From: Galaxea fascicularis
Taxonomy: Eukaryota; Cnidaria; Anthozoa; Scleractinia; Euphylliidae
Length of the DNA stretch: 64,000 nt
Direction: 5' to 3'
Assembly (NCBI GenBank): GCA_948470475.1
Contig: OX419347.1
Span: forward strand, 5,190,143-5,254,142
The notes under the pieces were generated by a model that did no database searches, was not told the DNA's origin, and was given only the letters and a program-made list of their open reading frames with translations. Position numbers and translations under genes: made by a program. Position 1 is the stretch's first letter, and every line of letters starts with the position of its first letter. Of the stretch, positions 57,301 to 64,000 are shown in pieces.

Positions 57301-60300
57301 CCGCTTGCTGCATATTTAAGTGACTACATCCAAAGACAAACCGCGATAACACTGAGCAACCAGTTCAAACCACGACAAACAACATCTTTTATGACATTGT
57401 GAGAATTGTTTAATCTGGGAATAATAAAAGAAAAAAAGATTTTACGAAAAAAAAATTCTGACAATACAGTAATCACCAGTATGATTACAATTATGATTTT
57501 AATTAACATTCACCGCCTTTTTCTTACCTCGACTGACGTCATATAGTTAATAAATGTAGTGGGTTTTATCTTGAATATTTTTAATAAATCTCTGGCCTGC
57601 AAATAACGATAAGAACGCAAGTGAGTGCAGATTGTCAAGGCATTTTGGATGCGAGCTTGGTTCATATTAATGAACGAGTCGGCGTAACTACATGCGTAAA
57701 TACCGTCCATGAATACATTAAGCAAAGACGCTTTCACTGTTTGTACCTTCTCAATGGTTCTTTGATGTTTTGCCTTCGAAAATCAAGGCAGATAACCAAA
57801 GTCCGAATTGGTTATATTAAATGTTACAGAACAGGGAATAATTTAGCTGATTTAGAAGGGCGGCCGACACGCTAACCATCAAATAATGGCCAGACAACGG
57901 ACCATGTCCGGCCAAAATGACAAATTTTCCTGACAAATTTTCGGTTGGCCGGTCATTTTGACCGGTCGTATACAAGAAAAAAAATATTGTTATCAATTCT
58001 AGAACAAACTGTTAATGCACTAAGAGGACAATAATTTATATATAACATAGGATGTTCTAAGGTTTTGCGAAAAGCCGATCACTTGACCGTCCTACGCAGA
58101 AGGCCATTAGCTGTTGAAATGTTGCTTAATAGGTCATAACATCGGTCAGAAACAATACCTGACCGAGCTGACATTCATTTTGCCAGTCGACATGATCAGT
58201 AGCTGTCCGAAAATTATTAATTTTGAGCCCTGAACAAGCCCCACTTAAGAAAACCGGAATTACTGTAGAATACCCTGCTACTTCATTTACATATATCGGA
58301 AACCAACAGTTCCGTGGGTGTAGGTCCCACGCTTGTACTGGAGCAGAAATGACTTGAGGAGATAAGAAAATCGTTAGGTTTTAATTAACGGAGTTGATAA
58401 TGTTGATAAAGCTGACGTTTCGAGCGTTAGCCCTTCGTCAGAGCGGATTTTTGTTCCCAACTCACCCACCGACGCAGCACCACAGTGTCTTTAGAAATTA
58501 CCCCCTTTATTCATTTATAGAGATACCACAGAATCTTTACTTTGATAGCACATCAACAGTCTAAGATTTTTTTTCCAAGACAAAACATTGACACACAGGA
58601 GATATTGAGTGGTTTTTGAAATGTCATGTCGAGCACTCTGAGAACATCCACGTGATCGTATCACTCCTCCCAGAGGGAATGGTTTTGGCTAAAAGTACAT
58701 ACAAGTCCACCCTGATAAGCTGGGTCCCCTCCCTTATTAAGATCCACCACTGCAGATGGAATATACCACTAGAACTTGTTCTCATCATATGCCCTAACAG
58801 TGACCAGAACCTATTTTCTCCTTAAATCATCAACATTTTAGCTAACACACAGGTTATGAGAATAAAGAAAATCATCATCAAACATGATATGCCTTGACGT
58901 TTAAACCAAATTCTCTGAACTATCAGTATAAGAAGTATAAGAATGTCAGTTAAGAGAATATGCATGTTGATGTCCGGAATAATGAAAAATGTTACCTGCA
59001 GGATTGTGTATGTTACAGCAAGCAAGGGGTGCCCTTGAGTAATATCATGTAATTTGAACACATCAAACGTCCATTTGTTGATTTCTTCTAGAACCTGGAA
59101 ACAAGGCATAGACAGAAATTTGATAACTGCAACTAATTTACATTAAATTTTTTTGGTTTTTTCTCTGCTATGTTGCAGTTAAAAATCAATTTCCTTTGTC
59201 TCCTAACCCTAATTTTGAATAATTAGGCTTAGGAGAGAAAGGGATGTGAGAATCAACCTAGGTTGATTGAATTTAATTTTTACCTGCAACAGCTATTTGA
59301 TGCCCCCTTGACTTAAACTATATTGTTATACAAGGTGTATACCAAAGACATACAAATACAGATTCTCATCAGAGATGTCCCAAAGTATTCTTAAGACCCA
59401 AAAATGATCAGTTTGATTTCTCCTTACATCCTACCACATCTTAAAACAGAAAGAAATAAAAAATATCAATGTCCTGGTAAAAGAAAATTCTCCCAATTAA
59501 CAACAAAATCTATATATGAATCTAACTTGGCGAGTGGGCATGTTAGCTAGTATAAAACCCTTCAAAAGGTGTCAACTGCATCCTGTTTTGTGAGCTTTGG
59601 TCTAATTTAAAACTGTAAAGACAAACATTAACATTTTTACAAGGTACAAGGTTTCATCAACATGAACATTAGGAGAAACTCACTTTTGCTAATTCACTTT
59701 CATTGGAAACTTCAACACCAAATCTGTGAACAGAAAGAAAATAAATTACTGGTAACGTAACTTGCGGTGTACTCACAACAGCAAAGAGTGGGACAATGTT
59801 ATCCAAGGTATTCCGGTTTGAGGCCAATTTTCAGTAGTCCCACAACATTCTATTTATGGTGCAGTACAGTTAACGCAGCCACTCTTAAGGAAATAGTAAG
59901 TGGCCACTTAATGGAGGCTGGCTGCTTAACAGAGGTATAAAACCAATTAAACTGTCATAGGGACTTCGACTACAGGCCATCATTTAATAGGGGGCCCCTT
60001 AAAGGAGAACTGAAGCAAAAAAGTGACTATTTCTTAAATTAATGCTTAAGACCCAAACATTAATGTCTGAAGTCTTTTCTGTGCTTTGCTGCCTTTTTTC
60101 CCACTCAAAAAAATTGTTTTGCTCTCTGTTTGGGCCTTCAGCACTGTGGCTCGGAATCGGCCCAGCAGCCGGTGTTTTCGAAGCGTGTGACATCACCTAT
60201 GGGGAAGAAAGACGATGCTCCACAAAAAGAGCACTTAAGGCTTTTATGCTGAAGAACCAAAGCTCAATGTCCAGATGTCTTCAAGGGAAAATTATACACA

Positions 60301-63300
60301 ATTCACTATCTTTTAGAATCTTAAAACAGCATTGCAGTTTTTTGAGGCTTTTTTCACAGTATGGGGTTGTTAGTAGCCCCACCCACGTACCTCACTCAAC
60401 AAAAGACCAACAAAGTGAGCAGGCGTGTGGCACACAGAATAACAATTTATATGTAATATAAATTTTACAAGCATCCTAAAATAAGGCCTTCTTGGGCTAA
60501 TGTGACTGGCCCTCTATACACTGCATGTGTTTTTTTTTGTCTTAAAGCTATTAATATTGCCACCACCCGAATCTCACTCCCTCACCCCCAATAAGATTCC
60601 AGAATACCTTGGAACAGATCCACTGAAACTGTGTAGCCTAGTTAGTTTTCGAACACCATTAACCATAGACCGTGATCTTGCACGGATTCCTTCTCTTTTG
60701 CATTTAGTGCCAGGGAGAGCATCCACCTCCAGCTGTTTGTCTACAGTGACAAAAAAGATTTGATATTTTGGCAAAAATTTGACATAATCATGACATACAG
60801 TATGATTTGCCATATGTCCCTTGTGCTTTCCGTCCAATAAATAATCTCATTCCTGCCGAAAGGCCAAGATAAAAGTAATGCTATTCCCATAATCCTACTT
60901 GACTGGCCATAATAATTTTTTGGATTCATGATGTGCTCCCACTCTTATGGCTCATTTGAAGGGCTTTGTTTTTCTATGACGATTTGGAAAAACGTTGGCA
61001 TACAGAACAGTTATGTTAAAAATATGTCTCTACTTTTAAGGCCTGGGTTGACAAACTAGGAAATGAATTTCGTCTAAAACTGACTCAACTTAAGTAATGC
61101 ATACAGTGTAAGTGATTGTCTTTTGTCTATGTTTTAAGTCGAGCAACAGAATTCACGCATGCATCAGATCATCTTAAACAAATGTTTTGTTTCTGCTACA
61201 GTTTTTTGGCAAGTTAGTCTTAAGCTAAGTTGTTGATTCAATCCTTTACATCACAAAATAAACAAACACCTTCAGACCAGTCTGCAGGTTAAAGTAGACG
61301 AAAATTTAAAGAAATTTGGATTTTAGAGCCAAATCTTTACCTACGCCCTTTTTTAAACAACCCTCTCAACTTCTCTTACAATCCAGGGCTGTGCTCTAGC
61401 GGCGCCCGGTCGCCCCTGGCGACTTACTTTTGCCATCGCGCGACCAGGAAATAATAGTTTTTGCACCAAACTTATATGCTGGGCGCCCTGGATTTCAAGG
61501 GTTTAGAGGTTTGGGCGCCCAACTACTTTTCTTAGAGCACAGCCTTGCAATCCAATAAAAATACATTAATACAGATTCATTGCTATTGCCTGAGGAGTGC
61601 AGTCATTATTTGACTTTATTATATCTCTCAGTTAGTACCCGCGCGGTGATTGGTCAATTTTGCGGGCTGTATTCTACTGTACGGCCCGCCAAATTTGAAA
61701 GTTTCCTTTTCTGCGCACCCGATTAACCTCCAAGATATAATAAATATCTTACTAACCTCGTTTTCTCAGTCCATACTGTAAGTTACAGATCCTTGTTTTT
61801 TCCCATTGATTTATGGCCAGCGTGCTTCGCGCTTGGGCCATAAGTGAACGGGAAAAAACTTGGTCCGTAATTTACAGTAAGGACTGCGAACTTGGTAAGT
61901 AAGAGGTACATATGAAAGAGAGCTGTTGAAGTAAGTGGCTATGAATCATCTCGGAAGTCTGAAACAATAGAATTATTTTAACAAGAATATTTACAGCTCC
62001 TGAAAAGTTGAGCACTTCGTGAAAACATTCTTCAAATATTCACTAACTTATTATTAATACATGTACTTAGTTAAAAAATTACCTGTAAAGGTGTTGTAAA
62101 CCCAGGCAGAGACTTGGTTTCCTGACTGGTTACTCTCGGAAAAGTCTTTAAGTTCTCTATTTAATAGTCTCTTAAACTTATTAGACGCCATCTCACTGAC
62201 TGAGGTGTGTGTTTGTAATGTTTCCAGTTGATATAAAACCCAATCCAGCTCATCCAAAGTATTGTTAGCAAGCTGTAAGAAGAACAATGAACGCTGTTAC
62301 AGTGCGATGCGCCTTACCGTGGCCACCCAACAAACATTTTTACAAGTTAGCCAATCTGGGTATGCGAATCTGATTGACAGACACCTCCATTTGGTTGTTA
62401 TGTGTTGAAACTTTCTTTCTTTCTTTTAGAAAAGGGGGGCATTTATTAGACAGGGGGTGTTTAATACAAACTTCAGCTTAGGGGGGGGGGGGTGTTAATT
62501 AGGTGGGAGGCATTTATTAGATCATTAATTTTTTTTACAGTACAGACCGAATTGGACTCCGCTCAGTCCAATTACCATTGCTAATAATATTCATGCAATA
62601 GAGTTCTAAAGTGATGATGTCACAAAAATACAATTTTTGAAATTATGGGATATGATGCCATATTCTTATAGAGCATCCTAAAAGATGCCCTCATCCCTAA
62701 AATTAGCTCTGAATTGCAATTCCCGGTAGAGATATAAGGGCTCAAAGTTTGGTGGCATCCCATATAAACCCTTCAAAATTTGTTTCAGTTCCTTCAGTTT
62801 AGGACTGACTCAAAATTAGAGAGATTTATATGGGGCAGTATCAAATTTTAATCCTTTTTATTTCAGCTGGGAATTACAATTAAGAGCCAATTCTTGGCAA
62901 GGACCCTTTTTTATGGATGCTCTCTTCGAAAATGGTGCCAAATCCCATAACTTCACAAATTTAATTTTTTGTGACGTCACACTTTAGAACTATATAGTCA
63001 AATTTCTGATTCTTGCACATTACAGATTGAAAAAATGTGTAAACGTAGATAACTATCAGTCACAGAATGTTCTAGAATGCCTTGAAAAGAATTAGATTAT
63101 GAATTGGAGATCTGGGCCCGGTTGTTCAAAAGCCGATTAACATAATCCAGGATTAGCGTAAACTTTGGTTGCAGTTTTTAACTTTTGGACGACAGTTGTT
63201 TCCGCTGCTTTTTGTTTTTCAGGATTGACTTCCCCTAATCTAAAATTTTGCAGAATATCAGCATTGAACAACGTTTCGGGATAGAGAAATAACCCCCTTG

Positions 63301-63447
63301 ATTAATTTTTAATCTTGGATTAGCGTTAATCGGCTTTCGAACAACCGGGCCCTGTGCTCTAATATTAGGAAATTAATTAAAATAAGAAAATAAACAGCAG
63401 TTGCTATACCTTTTGATACCCATCATCTCTTGGAAGGTGAAGGGAAC
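51098..63447 (-). CDS. PDE4-like: cAMP-specific 3',5'-cyclic phosphodiesterase, PDE4-like (5' end outside window)
   Basis: The enzyme hydrolyses cAMP to 5'-AMP. Fourteen exons, 5' to 3' on the minus strand: 63447-63410, 62272-62083, 60740-60608, 59723-59684, 59094-58996, 57596-57528, 57113-57018, 55986-55887, 54918-54764, 54251-54129, 53612-53508, 52697-52617, 52097-51857, 51324-51098. All have GT-AG borders and matching phases. Order of domains: the end of the UCR1-UCR2 linker (DDGYQK), UCR2, linker, catalytic domain, acidic tail. Metal-binding signatures are present: [16 protein letters not shown] and HCADLSNP. The invariant glutamine sits in EKSQ before VVFIDF. The UCR exons mark it as a long or UCR2-containing form, normally regulated by PKA and ERK. 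UCR1 and the start lie beyond 64000. Confidence 0.95.
51560..51636. mobile_element. MITE copy 3, internally deleted
   Basis: GCAGGGCTGTGCTATACCAG at the left and TTGAGCACAGCCTTGC at the right match the MITE at 1307-1472, with about 90 bp lost from the middle. CCTT precedes and CTTG follows, fitting a CTT duplication. It lies in the last intron of the PDE4-like gene. Confidence 0.75.
51857..52097 (-). CDS. PDE4-like: PDE4 exon: end of catalytic domain and basic tail
   Basis: It reads [20 protein letters not shown], then [15 protein letters not shown], which ends the catalytic fold. After that it diverges from vertebrates into a charged tail ([19 protein letters not shown]). A GTGAGT donor follows ETSG in phase 1; without splicing the frame would continue about 20 residues into the intron. 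Confidence 0.92.
52617..54918 (-). CDS. PDE4-like: PDE4 catalytic domain, C-terminal half (four exons)
   Basis: Exons 54918-54764 ([20 protein letters not shown]..), 54251-54129 ([20 protein letters not shown]..), 53612-53508 ([20 protein letters not shown]..) and 52697-52617 ([20 protein letters not shown]..). VLENHH and HCADLSNP complete the catalytic site. MEISPMMDR is the loop before the substrate-binding glutamine. The phases agree, and conservation with PDE4 is high throughout. Confidence 0.95.
53335..53455 (-). mobile_element. SINE head fragment in a PDE4 intron
   Basis: In reverse: GCAGCGGTGAGAGCGCTCGC, CTTCCACCAATATGTCCCGG and GTTCGATTCC, matching the tRNA-like head of the SINE at 39795-39995. 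The conserved body is absent. Confidence 0.7.
53885..54060 (+). repeat. ~105-bp repeat family, isolated copy
   Basis: AAGGTGGTTCTAAACTTTGA, GATGAAATCCTAAAGTGTGA and CAAATGAAAGCGACTAAGCA match the units at 12.5-14.1 kb. It lies in a PDE4 intron. Confidence 0.75.
54569..54655. repeat. GATGGT/GATGAT microsatellite
   Basis: An interrupted ATGGTG/ATGATG repeat in the intron between the exons at 54764-54918 and 54129-54251. Confidence 0.85.
55059..55225. mobile_element. MITE with CAGG(G)GCGGATCCAGGG ends
   Basis: CAGGCGCGGATCCAGGG on the left and CCCCTGGATCCGCCCCTG on the right are inverted. Internally, GGGGGGTGGCTA is matched by TAGCCACCC. It is non-coding and lies in a PDE4 intron. Confidence 0.8.
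55395..55525 (+). repeat. LINE-type 3' tail (GTAAGT repeats, A runs)
   Basis: TTGTAAGTAAGTAACTGTAA-type repeats followed by two A runs resemble the 3' ends of the LINEs at 33.9 and 44.4 kb. No coding part is attached. Confidence 0.55.
55887..59094 (-). CDS. PDE4-like: PDE4 catalytic domain, N-terminal half (four exons)
   Basis: Exons 59094-58996 ([20 protein letters not shown]..), 57596-57528 ([19 protein letters not shown]..), 57113-57018 ([20 protein letters not shown]..) and 55986-55887 ([15 protein letters not shown], then [12 protein letters not shown]). HNxxH and HDxDHPG supply metal-binding histidines and aspartate. Two residues stand out: T in HNCTH where vertebrate PDE4 has L, and F in VPFHN where it has Y. 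All splice phases agree. Confidence 0.95.
56337..56720 (-). repeat. ~105-bp tandem repeat, 3.5 units
   Basis: CAGCACCACAGGAAAGTACT followed by GCTCAGTAGCTTTCATTTGC and ATGGTCACACTTTAGGATTT recurs at 56446, 56551 and 56657. This is the inverse of the family at 12.5-14.1 kb, and these copies are more alike than those. It lies in a PDE4 intron. Confidence 0.88.
58385..58450 (+). mobile_element. Penelope-type 3' terminus fragment
   Basis: GATAAAGCTGACGTTTCGAG and CGTTAGCCCTTCGTCAGAGC form the usual 3' end of a cnidarian Penelope element. No coding part remains. Confidence 0.55.
60608..60740 (-). CDS. PDE4-like: PDE4 linker exon between UCR2 and catalytic domain
   Basis: The frame reads [20 protein letters not shown] and ends [11 protein letters not shown], joining [13 protein letters not shown] in the next exon (59723-59684). 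Vertebrate PDE4 has the same order (KQ.EVE..., SNIPRFGV). The middle is basic and variable. Confidence 0.9.
61385..61548. mobile_element. MITE copy 2 in a PDE4 intron
   Basis: It matches 1307-1472 almost throughout, including GGCGCCCGGTCGCCCCTGGC. AATCC precedes and follows (61379-61383, 61549-61553), a likely target duplication if the left end is AGGGCTG. Confidence 0.82.
61748..61905. mobile_element. Palindromic MITE in a PDE4 intron
   Basis: CAGTCCATACTGTAAGTTAC with TTGTTTTTTCCC on the left is inverted on the right as GGGAAAAAACTTGG and GTAATTTACAGTAAGGACTG. The centre GGCCAGCGTGCTTCGCGCTT continues the palindrome. Confidence 0.75.
62083..62272 (-). CDS. PDE4-like: PDE4 exon encoding UCR2
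   Basis: It begins [20 protein letters not shown] and contains [20 protein letters not shown] and SGNQVS, close to vertebrate UCR2. In PDE4 this helix caps the active site and mediates autoinhibition together with UCR1. It ends in phase 1 (NTFT plus G), continuing as DKQLEV in the exon at 60740-60608. Confidence 0.95.
62405..62522. repeat. G-rich degenerate repeat (GGGCATTTATTAG)
   Basis: GGGGGGCATTTATTAGACAG, a long G run and GGGAGGCATTTATTAG lie close together; low-complexity dispersed repeat. Confidence 0.6.
62600..62995. mobile_element. Old foldback element, ~400 bp
   Basis: AGAGTTCTAAAGTG...GATGTCACAAAAA on the left matches the reverse of TTTTTTGTGACGTCACACTT...TAGAACTAT on the right. 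Weaker similarity continues inward (TTATGGGATATGATGCCAT against ATGGTGCCAAATCCCATAA). The arms are diverged, so it is older than the others. Confidence 0.7.
63112..63352. mobile_element. MITE with GGGCCCGGTTGTTC ends
   Basis: GGGCCCGGTTGTTCAAAAGC plus CGATTAACATAATCC on the left is inverted on the right as GGATTAGCGTTAATCGGCTT plus TCGAACAACCGGGCCC. It sits between the first two PDE4 exons present in the window. Confidence 0.85.
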
Positions 63448-64000
63448 CTTGAAACAAAACATGAAGTGTAAGCAAAACATTATGTGACTGTATCATGTGC
63501 AATGCAAAGTTAAATTTAATGCAGATGTAGGTTACGTGCTGCTTTTGCCTGTGCTTCTTCTTAATAATATTGTTACAAGTAGCCAAGCAAGTCAAGTGTA
63601 AGAACATGGAAAATAGATACTGCCAATCTGTTTAGACTTGAAGTCCAGTTACCACTTTATTACACCCATTTTGAAATCACACTGTTTTTGTCAATACTAA
63701 TACTTATTTAATGTTCTCTTCAGGAAAACCAGTTTTAAATTTTGATGGGCTTAAAAAAGGATGTGATTTAGAGCAAAAAATGGTGCAATTTGGGAATAAA
63801 ATTAATTGCACTGTTGAATGACGAGTGATTTCAAAATGGGTGTGATAAATCATGATATTAATGCTGTGATAGTGATGGATCGATAGTAAAAACGAAACAT
63901 CGATAACAATCACGATACATGTAGTGTAGTGAACTGTCAATAGTTTCGATAGTTTCTGCACTTTTAACATTTTAACTTCTTTGGAGAATAAAGACACCTT

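Overview
The window is animal nuclear DNA, AT-rich and intron-rich, with small GT-AG exons separated by long introns full of transposons. The repeat content (Penelope with a GIY-YIG domain, Ngaro/DIRS-type YR retroelement, L1-like LINEs, tRNA-headed SINEs, many MITEs) fits a cnidarian, most likely a stony coral. That assignment is inference from repeat style and gene structure; no marker gene fixes the species.

Layout. 0-7 kb: a few plausible plus-strand host exons that I cannot name, duplicated intronic segments, a MITE and the 3' end of a Penelope element. 6.7-8.35 kb: two inverted-repeat elements. 8.37-10.23 kb: exactly 30 copies of a 62-bp repeat with no variant seen after the first. 11.8-12.3 kb: two SINEs tail to tail. 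12.5-14.1 kb: a degenerate ~105-bp repeat family that recurs at 53.9 and 56.3 kb. 14.5-22 kb: an 86-bp satellite with a ~591-bp higher-order period. It is interrupted by a complete 4.64-kb Ngaro-type retrotransposon with split direct repeats A1-ORFs-B1-A2-B2; removing it rebuilds the satellite unit to the base.

23.4-25.4 kb: a 1.4-kb terminal-inverted-repeat element carrying an OTU protease fragment, inserted in a SINE. 27.8-33.9 kb: an L1-like LINE broken by a TTAA-flanked MITE and by a 2.1-kb foldback element with a 10-bp target duplication, the latter itself carrying two more MITEs. Removing the two main insertions restores the LINE reading frame. 37.7 kb: two candidate first exons of a plus-strand gene. 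40.8-41.4 kb: three 190-bp tandem copies. 41.5-44.5 kb: a second decayed L1-like LINE. 44.8-45.1 kb: SINEs. 45.7-46.9 kb: a candidate minus-strand gene start. 47.4-48.9 kb: a third LINE remnant.

51.1-63.4 kb, minus strand: the best host gene, a cAMP-specific phosphodiesterase of the PDE4 family. Fourteen exons can be placed with splice sites and consistent phases, from the UCR1-UCR2 junction through the whole catalytic domain to an acidic C-terminus. Its 5' end lies beyond the window. Its introns hold MITEs, SINE fragments, microsatellites and copies of the 105-bp repeat.

The most unusual point is in the Ngaro element: Gag and Pol (RT-RNase H) lie in one frame separated by a single TGA followed by CTA-G, the known leaky UGA-CUA context. 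The tyrosine recombinase frame has no usable ATG and overlaps the end of Pol.
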